Below, one piece after another: positions 5,584 to 12,610 of a stretch of DNA of 13,056 nt (positions within the stretch are counted from its first letter, which is position 1; every line of letters begins with the position of its first letter). This DNA comes from Vairimorpha ceranae (taxonomy: Eukaryota > Microsporidia > Nosematidae), in assembly GCF_000988165.1 (NCBI RefSeq), contig NW_020169392.1:1-13056 (forward strand), written 5' to 3'. The notes under the pieces were generated by a model. The model had not been told where the DNA came from, did not search any database, and saw nothing but the letters and a program-made list of their open reading frames with translations. Made by a program: the position numbers and the translations under genes.

Positions 5584-7458
5584 ATGAGTTTTAAGAAGTA
5601 TAAATATGAATACTTGAAATCTATAAATAACACAGATACATATTGGTCTAATAAAGCTAAAATACTTATTGAGTGGGATAAAGAGTTTAAAGAAGTTTTT
5701 AATAACATCTTTGAATCTTCTAAATGGTTTATAGATGGTAAACTTAATGCCTGTTATAACTGTATAGACAGGCATGTTAAGGAATCACCAGATAAAATAG
5801 CTATAATTTATACAGATAATGATAATTGTATAACAAAATACACTTACAAACAATGTCTTGATAATATTTGTAGAATAAGTAATACGTTAGTAAGTAAAGG
5901 ATTACAGAAAGGAGATTGTGTAACAATTTATATGGCTATGTGTCCAGAAGCAGTTTTTAGTGCGCTAGCATGTGCGAGAATGGGTGTTATTCATAATGTA
6001 GTGTTCGGTGGATTTAGTTCTAATAGTCTTTTATTACGAATGGAAGATTCTAATACTAAATTTCTAATTACTTGCGATATTGCGAAGCGTGCGTCGTCAA
6101 ATATAAATTTTTGGGAAACAGTGGATAAAGTGTTAGATGATAAAAAATTGGATGTTCTTTTATTTGATTTTGAAAGTAGACCAGTAAAAGATAATATTAA
6201 TATTGTATACTGGTCTGATATATTAAAAGAAGATGTAAAATTTATAAGTCCTGTATCTGTTGATTCAGAAGATACATTATTTTATTTGTACACCAGTGGT
6301 AGTACTGGTAAACCTAAAGGAATGGTACACACTACAGGTGGATATCTTGTATATGCAGCTCACACTACAAAGGAATGTTTTGATTTGAAAAGTAATGATA
6401 TCTTTGCTTGTACAGCTGATATAGGATGGATTACAGGACATACATATTCTATTTATGGACCTTTACTTAACGGAATTACAACTGTTATTTTTGGAGGAAC
6501 ACCCGTTTATCCAAATTACTATCGATTATTTTCATTAGTTGAGACTTGTAGGATTACACAATTATACACTGCACCTACGGTAGTAAGAACATTACAGAAG
6601 TATTTCTCTACTACTACATTTGAAAATAAATATAATTTGTCATCACTAAGGTTACTCGGATCAGTTGGTGAGCCAATAAATAAAGAAGCGTATAAATGGT
6701 TTACAGAAGCATTTGACAATATTCATATTGTTGATACGTATTGGCAGACAGAAACTGGTGGAATAATGGTAGCCCCTTTACCTAATACTATACCTGGACA
6801 GCCTGAGTGTGCGTCTTTACCTTTTTATGGTGTAGATGTGGCTATCGTAAGACCTGGATCATCAAAGGATAGTGTAATTGAAGCAAATGCTTATGAATTA
6901 GGTCATGTTGTATTTAAAAAATCTTGGCCTGGTATATCAAGGGGTGTTTTAAATGACAGTAAAAGATATTTATCTTCATATTTCTGTTATAAAAATTGTT
7001 ATTTTACTGGAGATGAGGGATATAAAGATTCTGAAGGGTTAATTTGGATTCGTGGTCGAGCGGATGATGTCATAAACGTGTCAGGACATCGACTTAGTAC
7101 TGCCGAATTAGAAAGCGCTGCGTGTACCGATATTCATGTAGCAGAATCGGCTGTAGTTGCCGTTGAAGATGAAATAACAGGACAAGCTTTAAATATTTTT
7201 ATAGTATTAAAAAATGGTGCGAATATAGAAACAGCTAAAGATTCAGTAAAAAAGACTTTAAGAAGTAAAATAGGTAGATTAGTACATCCTAAGAATATTT
7301 ATATTTGTCGCGGTCTTCCTAAAACTGCCACAGGTAAAATTTTAAGAAGAGTGTTACGTGATCTTATAAATGGTAATGTTTCTGAAGATTTAAGTACATG
7401 TATTAATACAGAAGATATACAAGCTATTAAGAATTCTTTAGCTATCAATAAAATATGA
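5584..7458 (+). CDS. ACS: Acetyl-CoA synthetase (AMP-forming acetate-CoA ligase)
   Basis: Activates acetate to acetyl-AMP and then acetyl-CoA, for lipid synthesis and protein acetylation. The 624-residue protein carries all ANL-superfamily motifs in order: N-terminal YW...W...WF..GKLN segment (about 20-56), the phosphate-binding loop YTSGSTGKPKG at 236-246, GWITGHTY (acetate-pocket region with the size-limiting Trp, near 280), WQTETGG at 387-393, YFTGDEGY at 473-480, IRGRADDVINVSGHRLSTAELE (about 485-506, hinge and adenylate binding), and PKTATGKILRR at 579-589 with catalytic K585, the Lys acetylated in regulated ACS enzymes. Length is slightly below the 650-700 usual in fungi because the N-terminus is short. 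No mitochondrial presequence or C-terminal SKL is seen, so a cytosolic or nuclear location is likely. The start is supported by the CCCC signal. It appears full-length with no frameshift. Confidence 0.97.
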   Translation: MSFKKYKYEYLKSINNTDTYWSNKAKILIEWDKEFKEVFNNIFESSKWFIDGKLNACYNCIDRHVKESPDKIAIIYTDNDNCITKYTYKQCLDNICRISNTLVSKGLQKGDCVTIYMAMCPEAVFSALACARMGVIHNVVFGGFSSNSLLLRMEDSNTKFLITCDIAKRASSNINFWETVDKVLDDKKLDVLLFDFESRPVKDNINIVYWSDILKEDVKFISPVSVDSEDTLFYLYTSGSTGKPKGMVHTTGGYLVYAAHTTKECFDLKSNDIFACTADIGWITGHTYSIYGPLLNGITTVIFGGTPVYPNYYRLFSLVETCRITQLYTAPTVVRTLQKYFSTTTFENKYNLSSLRLLGSVGEPINKEAYKWFTEAFDNIHIVDTYWQTETGGIMVAPLPNTIPGQPECASLPFYGVDVAIVRPGSSKDSVIEANAYELGHVVFKKSWPGISRGVLNDSKRYLSSYFCYKNCYFTGDEGYKDSEGLIWIRGRADDVINVSGHRLSTAELESAACTDIHVAESAVVAVEDEITGQALNIFIVLKNGANIETAKDSVKKTLRSKIGRLVHPKNIYICRGLPKTATGKILRRVLRDLINGNVSEDLSTCINTEDIQAIKNSLAINKI

Positions 7459-8000
7459 GGTGATATTAAAAACATTTATTTTACTATGTTTTGTTATAAA
7501 GAACATGTGTTTATTTAAGAAGTTTAGTAAAAATTGTTACCTGTCAAGTCATCACAGTTATGGTCTTCATATCAATACTTGTTTCTACCACTAAGCTTTT
7601 ATTTTATTTTACGGTACTAAAAATTTAAATTTTTTCTTTACCCTTATCTTCCTTTAGTTGTATTGTAAAAATTTACGATATGGATTCCAGGAAGAAATAA
7701 TAAAAAAAGATCGGGTGGTCTATAGTTAATACTTGAGATCATTAATCTTTTTACATTTTTTACTAATTTTTTATATTTAAGTGTATGTATTTACATTTAA
7801 ATAATTTTACGTATAAACGAAAAGTGGTATATTTTTGTATATTAAATAATTATTGCGTATGTTTATTATTTACTTAAGCAAAGTAATACACTCTTATATT
7901 TCTTAAACCAAAAGTTATACATTTCTTTAATATTTAGATTTGTGTTAAACACCTGACGAGTTTATTTTAGTAGGAAGATATCAAATATATCATCTATGCA
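7459..8000. other. Intergenic region 3' of ACS, nothing recognised
   Basis: AT-rich with a few mixed-composition patches (about 7535-7600 and 7675-7745). The patch at 7709-7741 looks briefly tRNA-like but has no closing acceptor stem or T-loop. No ORF of interest was found. Confidence 0.5.
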
Positions 8001-8060
8001 TAATAAATATACATTTTGTATAATAAATTTACATTTTGTATAATAAATTTACATTTTGTA
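8001..8060. repeat. Three tandem 20-bp units
   Basis: Three exact-length 20-base units, TAATAAATTTACATTTTGTA, occupy 8001-8020, 8021-8040 and 8041-8060. The first differs by one base (ATAT instead of ATTT). A diverged fragment follows. A simple minisatellite with no evident function. Confidence 0.9.
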
Positions 8061-8076
8061 TTAAATAATAAACATT

Positions 8077-8412
8077 ATGTATAACATTAAATACACATAA
8101 TTGTTTTTGGATTTGCAAACAAAACTAATGGTTTGAAACAGTGTTTTGGAATGAAGCAATGTTTTAGAAATTACTATTTAAAGAAAAATAATTTTAAAAT
8201 GATGCATGAAGAAAATAAGAAGAGTATTAGAAAGCTATCGGACCTTAGACATTGTTATATAATAAATAGTTTTATTGAAAGATATTACAAGTTTGGTAGC
8301 TACCCTTCAGGGCAAGATAACATTATATATAATAATATACATGATGTATAACATTACACATACGTGATGTAAAACATTACATACACATAATGTTTAACAT
8401 TAAATACACATC
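8077..8412. repeat. 23-bp repeat family flanking a less AT-rich segment
   Basis: ATGTATAACATTAAATACACA at 8077-8097 is echoed by three imperfect tandem units starting near 8344, 8367 and 8390 (period 23). The segment between (about 8105-8340) contains two 18-base tandem copies (8133-8150, 8151-8168) and a GGTAGCTACC palindrome (about 8295-8304) overlapping a CCC-TTCA-GGG hairpin. A 72-codon frame there starts only at TTG, lacks a C-run signal and matches nothing, so no protein is called. The flanked segment may be a decayed insertion or a small RNA. Confidence 0.5.
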
Positions 8413-8483
8413 ATTTATGTATCTCTGTAAATACTAAATGTCAATAGTTAGCCTCTCAACATTTATAAAAAAATACTAAATAA

Positions 8484-9050
8484 TTATAATTTATTTTGCG
8501 TAATGTAACTTAATAATTTTCTTATTGCTTCTCCCCGATGACTTATACTATTTTTTTCTGTTACAGAAATATCTCCGTATACTTTATCAGATCCATCTGG
8601 TAAAAAAATACTATCAAACCCAAATCCACCTTCTTTTCCTTTAATAATTGTTCCACTCACCTTACCATAAAAAAGCTTATAAATATTTTTATTAAAGTTA
8701 CCTAGTCCTACAATACAACTAGAAACAGCATCTCTACCAATTTTAGATACTAAATTTTCAATACACTGGTTGCCAATAAGGAGAAAATCTTTACCGTAAG
8801 GACCAGGAAACCCATTAAGAGCACTTAGTTCTATGCTAGTATCATCTATTATTATCCACTTGTCTGTGTGATATTTACATACCTTTTTTAATTTATCCAA
8901 TGCTATATCTTCTTTAGATCCTTGTATTTCAGTTATATCTTCATGTAACTGTTTAAGTTCTATGTTATGTGAATGTTTAAGTTCTATGTCGAGTAGATCT
9001 TTAACTTCATTAAATTTATTTTTATTTGATGTGGCAAAATGTAAAATCAT
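8484..9050 (-). CDS. HAM1: Inosine/xanthosine triphosphate pyrophosphatase (HAM1/ITPA)
   Basis: Hydrolyses ITP, dITP and XTP to monophosphates, removing deaminated purines from the nucleotide pool; cytosolic. At 188 residues it matches the family (190-200). Motifs: TSNKNKFNEV at 7-16 (the nucleotide-phosphate-binding T/SxNxxK), DDTSIELSALNGFPGPYGK at 69-87 (catalytic acidic region, human EDTCL...LPGPYIK), GGFGFDSIFLPDG at 141-153 and KNSISHRGEAI at 166-176. The start at 9050 gives the standard beta strand just before TSNKNK and has CCCC one base upstream. Residues about 22-33 contain a short 24-nt internal duplication (IELKHSHNIELK), probably harmless in a surface region. With the dUTPase-like gene it forms a nucleotide-sanitising theme, sensible for a parasite importing host nucleotides. 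Confidence 0.95.
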   Translation of the reverse strand: MILHFATSNKNKFNEVKDLLDIELKHSHNIELKQLHEDITEIQGSKEDIALDKLKKVCKYHTDKWIIIDDTSIELSALNGFPGPYGKDFLLIGNQCIENLVSKIGRDAVSSCIVGLGNFNKNIYKLFYGKVSGTIIKGKEGGFGFDSIFLPDGSDKVYGDISVTEKNSISHRGEAIRKLLSYITQNKL

Positions 9051-9051
9051 A

Positions 9052-9055
9052 GGGG
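9052..9055 (-). promoter_or_regulatory. CCCC start signal of HAM1
   Basis: Minus-strand TTTTTCCCCT directly precedes the ATG at 9050, with one base between. Confidence 0.6.
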
Positions 9056-9136
9056 AAAAATTAATTAAATTTTTAAGAAAATGAAATTTAAGATAATTTT
9101 TATTTTGTAAATTTCTACAAATAGAGTAATTTTATA

Positions 9137-9383
9137 TTTTGTAACTAAGTGTTATAACTTAATTTGTTTTTTCCTTTACTTAAATTTCATTTTGTAATTA
9201 AGTGTTGTATGGGCTATTTTTTTTTCCTTTACTTAAATTTTATTTTGTAATCAATTGTTATAGCTTATTTTATTTTTTCCTTTACTTAATTTTGTAATCA
9301 ATTGTTATAGCTTATTTTATTTTTTCCTTTACTTAATTTTGTAATCAATTGTTATAGCTTATTGTATTTTTTCCTTTACTTAA
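9137..9383. repeat. Five-unit minisatellite upstream of HAM1
   Basis: Units begin at 9137, 9190, 9243, 9290 and 9337, each with TTTTGTAA and ending TTTTCCTTTACTTAA. The first two are 53 bases and diverged. The last three are 47 bases: 9243-9289 and 9290-9336 are identical, and 9337-9383 differs by one base. The gradient shows recent expansion at the side away from HAM1. The array starts about 85 bases upstream of the HAM1 start, so copy number could affect its promoter, though nothing shows this directly. Confidence 0.92.
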
Positions 9384-9386
9384 ATA

Positions 9387-9890
9387 ACAGATTTTTTTAA
9401 ATTTCAAATCTAATTGTAAACTACACGGATTTTATTGTAAATAAATTTAAATTATTACACTAGTATAAAACATTACATTTATTTTATTAGTTTATATATT
9501 TATTTATTTTTTACCAGTTTTTTTAAAATTGCTAAATGTCTAGTAATCGATAAATAAAGTAAAATACATTTATTTAGAATCAAAGCATATTTTCAATTTG
9601 TAACTTACAAGAAGAGATTTGTGAACATTTAAATGGAATATCGGAGAAAAGAAGCAGAAGAGAAGAATAAGTAAATTGCTATTTACTTAAGAAATATATA
9701 TTAGCATGAACAGGTAAATAAAATAAAAATTTTTTATATTTATTTCAATTAATATAAAAATTTTTATAAAAGCTATTTAATTTTGTTTTTTAGGAAATTA
9801 ACACCATTTTGTAAGAATAAACTATATCTATAACATGTTTTGAATATTATATATAATCTACTTAATTTAATAAAGGAGTAAAATGAAACT
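9387..9890. other. AT-rich intergenic region with one small hairpin
   Basis: Mostly A/T. A purine-rich patch (about 9610-9670) includes a 13-codon ORF (9633-9674) without a C-run signal. At 9668-9689 lies a perfect 9-bp inverted repeat, TAAGTAAAT/ATTTACTTA, with a 4-base loop. No gene is called. Confidence 0.5.
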
Positions 9891-9893
9891 ATT

Positions 9894-10010
9894 GGTAGAA
9901 TAATTTTAATTTAGTGGTTATATAATAGTTTACAATTTAGCGATAGAATAATGTAACAACCACGTGGTAGTATAATAAAATACAACAATTGGTAATAAAA
10001 TTGTACAAAA
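9894..10010. repeat. Degenerate tandem repeat, period 22-25 bp
   Basis: Five diverged units start near 9894, 9916, 9941, 9966 and 9991. Each reads roughly GGTAGTATAATA followed by a TACAAC-like stretch. They are too diverged to be a recent array. Confidence 0.5.
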
Positions 10011-10326
10011 TAAAATTAATATTTAAAAAATACTTTTAAAAAACAATATAATTTTTTTTTAATTATCTAAACACTTCTACTATCACCTTTTAATTTTACT
10101 AATACAATAATCACATATTGTTTTACGGTTAATTAACAATATATGATTTTTTATTAATAATTGTACACTTTGTTTACTTTTTGACTCAATTTATATTTCC
10201 AATAATATAAAGAAAAATTAATTAAAATACATAGTTTAATCATTTATTAATAAGTTTATAGGAACATTAGCAATATATATTAAATATAAAATTTATATAA
10301 AATTTTTTATAAATAATTTTTTTTTA
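10011..10326. other. AT-rich region upstream of the transporter gene, nothing recognised
   Basis: Dominated by A/T runs, with no ORF or stable GC-bearing hairpin. It ends in an eight-T run just before the C-run start signal of the transporter gene. Confidence 0.5.
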
Positions 10327-10331
10327 CCCCC
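10327..10331 (+). promoter_or_regulatory. CCCCC start signal of the transporter gene
   Basis: Five C residues after a T-run, three bases before the ATG at 10335. This is the longest C-run start signal in the window. Confidence 0.65.
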
Positions 10332-10334
10332 AAA

Positions 10335-11546
10335 ATGAAAAAGGGATTAACAGCAGTTGGTGGTGCAATAACTATTACAACTACAATGTTAGGAGCAGGT
10401 ATAAATTTTATGCCAGCTGCATATGCAAGTCTTGGTTACATTAACAGTATGTTTTGTATGATGTTCGTTATATTTTTAACAGGACTTACATTATTTACTG
10501 TTGGTTATTCTGCACATTTAAATAAAAGTAATACAAAAAGTTATTCTTCTATTGGTTATGACTTTCATATGTATCTTGGATACATAGTTGATTTTGCTAT
10601 TGTGTTTTCACAATTCTTTGTTGGTATTGTATTTCAAAAATATATGGTTGATTTATTAATTCTCTATCTTTTTAATGTAAAATCGGGACAAAAAGATTAT
10701 GATACTTATAGAATAGGAGGATTGCTGGTTACTAGTATTATATTATATGGATTATCTTTACTAAAAGATCTTAGTTCTCTTAGGTTTACTTCTTATCTTT
10801 CTGTTTTTTCAGTTTTTTATTTAACTCTTCTTATGACATTTTTTAATTTCTATTTAAAAACAGATATCCAAACAGGAGGGTTTGATGCAAAAAATAATAA
10901 ATATGGATTTGGATTACAATCTATAATACTGGGAATGTGCTGTCAAGTGAATATGGTGTCAGTTTATAGTGAATTATTAAATAAATCTGCAAAAGGATTA
11001 ATTTTTATTTCTGCTGTTAGCAGTATTTTAGGAGGAATGATTTATGCATCAGTGGGTTTTTTTGGATATAAAATTCTTGGAAATTCTATTGGTAAAGAAG
11101 ACATTATAAAAATATTTTGTGATAGAAATTCATTATTAAACCGTGCACTGGCCAATGAAAATATTTTTATAAGAAAATCACCACAAGTTGCTATAGTTGG
11201 TGCTATATTCGTACTATTAGGATCATTCCCTTTGCAACTTAATCCTGCATCTAATATATTAATGAAGATATTTGGAAAGAAAGATGAAAGATCAAGAATA
11301 ATGCTAGTTACTGGATTATTCCTTTCTATTCTTTTTATAAATTTTATTCCTAATTTAAAATTAGATACCTTTATGGGAATATGTGGAGGAATATTTAGTA
11401 ATTCAATATCCTTTTTTTTCCCATCACTTTATTATATTTTATCAGTGAGAAAGATTAACCTTATATCTATTTTATCTGGTCTTACAATTTTATTTAGTAT
11501 TTGTGTCGGTATTTATATTATTTATACAATTCTTGCATCCTCATAA
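10335..11546 (+). CDS. Amino-acid transporter, AAAP (AVT/SLC38-like) family
   Basis: A 403-residue polytopic membrane protein with no cleavable signal peptide, expected to carry neutral or other amino acids across the plasma or a vacuolar-type membrane. The N-terminal helix (about 8-32), GGAITITTTMLGAGINFMPA, matches the family hallmark (a Gly-rich unwound helix with LGAGI..(L/M)P). Further hydrophobic segments lie at about 36-60, 80-112, 128-145, 151-172, 192-212, 222-246, 285-302, 322-338, 344-368 and 375-400, giving the usual eleven helices. The loop 246-284 is polar and charged. QLNPASNILM (301-310) fits the conserved region after helix 8. Microsporidia depend on host amino acids and carry several such genes; substrate cannot be read from sequence. 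The C-run at 10327-10331 fixes the start. AATAAA at 11552-11557, six bases after the stop, may be a poly(A) signal. Confidence 0.9.
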   Translation: MKKGLTAVGGAITITTTMLGAGINFMPAAYASLGYINSMFCMMFVIFLTGLTLFTVGYSAHLNKSNTKSYSSIGYDFHMYLGYIVDFAIVFSQFFVGIVFQKYMVDLLILYLFNVKSGQKDYDTYRIGGLLVTSIILYGLSLLKDLSSLRFTSYLSVFSVFYLTLLMTFFNFYLKTDIQTGGFDAKNNKYGFGLQSIILGMCCQVNMVSVYSELLNKSAKGLIFISAVSSILGGMIYASVGFFGYKILGNSIGKEDIIKIFCDRNSLLNRALANENIFIRKSPQVAIVGAIFVLLGSFPLQLNPASNILMKIFGKKDERSRIMLVTGLFLSILFINFIPNLKLDTFMGICGGIFSNSISFFFPSLYYILSVRKINLISILSGLTILFSICVGIYIIYTILASS

Positions 11547-11551
11547 TAATT

Positions 11552-11557
11552 AATAAA
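11552..11557 (+). terminator. Possible poly(A) signal of the transporter gene
   Basis: AATAAA lies six bases after the stop codon, as expected for very short microsporidian 3' UTRs. In sequence this AT-rich the hexamer is common by chance. Confidence 0.35.
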
Positions 11558-11659
11558 GTTATCTTCATTCTATTATGTATTGACATTCTATGTCATATTT
11601 ATTGTTTGTTTTTACCTTTGGGTGGTTTTAATATTTAATATAAATTATCTCTTTCTATA

Positions 11660-12000
11660 TTTTATTATTATTTATGTTTATTATTTTTTCTTTGATTTCA
11701 TTATTATTTATGCTTTTTCTTATCCATAAGATATCTTTTTCTATGTCTCATTATAGTAATATAGTTATATAAATTACTTTTTCTTTGATTTAATATCATT
11801 AATGCTTATTTTCTCTTTCTATGTTTTATTTAAAATTTATGCTTATTTTTTTCTTCAAAAATTCCCTCCTTTAATTTTATTATAATTTATGCTTATTTTT
11901 TTCTCCATAAATTATTTTTATTAAATTTTGAAATTAGTCTTATTTGTTTTTCTTTGTAATAAAGATTTTCTCTTCTATGTATTATTTCAAATTTATGCTT
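11660..12000. repeat. Pyrimidine-rich degenerate repeat zone
   Basis: The plus strand is strongly T-rich with recurring TTTATGCTTATTTTTTTCT, best at 11836-11854 and 11886-11904. Shorter versions occur near 11707, 11799 and 11992, and CTTTCTATGT-like blocks lie between. It separates the transporter gene from copy C of the structured element. Its strand asymmetry is unlike the other AT deserts here. It could be the 5' flank or internal part of a larger element containing copy C. Confidence 0.55.
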
Positions 12001-12039
12001 ATTGATCTCCTAAAATTTCTTCTTTCCCCAGCACTTCAT

Positions 12040-12559
12040 AACAATTACGTGTCTACACGAAGGGCGGCAAATTGTTTATACAAACTTGCTAAACATTGTA
12101 ACCTTGTTGTTTTCTTAGTGGCTGTTGGAACAACAAGGGAACACGGCTATTGTCCTTAGTCTTGAAACCATTGCCGGTAGCAGAAGCCGTGACTCTTCGG
12201 AGAATCTGCATCAATTTGGGCAGACGGGTGTCGTTAGAAAGTATTCTCACCCAATTTAAGACAAATGTGCCTTGACCTGGGAAGGGTCTAGCTTAAAGCT
12301 GCATATTATGCCGTAGTATTCTGCCGGACTGAGTTGTGTCCTTAAATGGTGTATTGAGCCAGGCATTAAACCTCAAATCCTGCTGAGCGCAGGTCTTAGT
12401 CTTTATGGCTAATGGATTTTAATAAATCCTACGGGATTCCCTATCTTCTTACAAGCAAGGCCCTAGTAGTATGCTAGTGTGTGTCGCTAATTATTTGATT
12501 TTGAGTTTTGGTGTCGTAGGAGTTTCTTAGATGACAATAAACTAATTTTTTTTTTTTTT
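12040..12559 (+). ncRNA. Copy C, longest copy of the structured-RNA element
   Basis: About 520 bases of clearly higher G+C, ending in a 14-T run. Its 3' 376 bases (12184-12559) align with copy A. Stems, in order: CGTG/CACG (12048-12051/12056-12059), a 10-bp CCTTGTTGTT/AACAACAAGG (12102-12111/12129-12138), GCAGA/TCTGC (12180-12184/12205-12209) enclosing CTC-UUCG-GAG (12193-12202), GGGTG/CACCC (12226-12230/12248-12252), ATGCC/GGCAT (12308-12312/12362-12366) enclosing GGAC/GTCC and TGGT/GCCA, CCTGC/GCAGG (12379-12383/12389-12393), TTAGTC-TTTAT-GGCTAA (12396-12412) and GGATTT/AAATCC (12414-12419/12424-12429). Many differ from copy A in both partners. The 5' end is uncertain: composition changes near 12030-12045. 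A 71-codon frame (11944-12159) crosses into it but has no start signal and is interrupted by hairpins; I regard it as chance. No known RNA family was recognised. Confidence 0.72.
12546..12559 (+). terminator. 14-T run ending copy C, possible Pol III terminator
   Basis: Fourteen T residues end the homology with copy A and the GC-richer zone. Consistent with Pol III termination or a transposon tail. Confidence 0.4.
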
Positions 12560-12590
12560 GCTTAATTTTTATTATAAACTAGCCTGTGCT

Positions 12591-12610
12591 GTCCTGTTTA
12601 TAAACGGGAC
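12591..12610. other. Near-perfect 10-bp inverted repeat after copy C
   Basis: GTCCTGTTTA is followed directly by TAAACGGGAC, which is complementary except for one position that would be a G-U wobble in RNA. It lies 31 bases after the T-run. It may be a terminator-like hairpin, a protein site or a transposon end; no direct evidence favours one. Confidence 0.5.

Noticed and set aside
5569..5775. 68-codon minus-strand ORF across the ACS start
   Set aside because: Shadow of ACS with no start signal or domain.
6519..6719. 66-codon minus-strand ORF inside ACS
   Set aside because: Shadow of ACS, which carries all family motifs on the other strand.
7709..7741. Possible tRNA 5' half (GGGTGGTCTATAGTTAA)
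   Set aside because: No matching acceptor 3' strand, anticodon stem or T-loop GTTCRA follows.
8133..8351. 72-codon ORF in the 23-bp repeat-flanked island
   Set aside because: Starts only at TTG, begins with an 18-bp tandem repeat, lacks a C-run and matches no family.
9633..9690. 13-codon ORF followed by a GTAAAT...TAG stretch, considered as a first exon plus short microsporidian intron
   Set aside because: No downstream exon with coding potential and no C-run start signal; the inverted repeat explains the pattern.
9873..9902. GGAG followed by ATGAAACTATTGGTAGAATAA, resembling a bacterial ribosome site and start
   Set aside because: Encodes only six residues and the window is eukaryotic; chance occurrence beside a degenerate repeat.
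11944..12159. 71-codon plus-strand ORF overlapping the 5' part of copy C
   Set aside because: No C-run start signal, low-complexity hydrophobic start, no family resemblance, and its second half lies in RNA-like hairpins.
12184..12559. Copy C as ribosomal RNA
   Set aside because: None of the near-universal rRNA stretches (such as the sarcin-ricin loop or the SSU 3' GTACACACCGCCC segment) is present, and copies are short, variable and dispersed. A very divergent variable domain cannot be strictly excluded.
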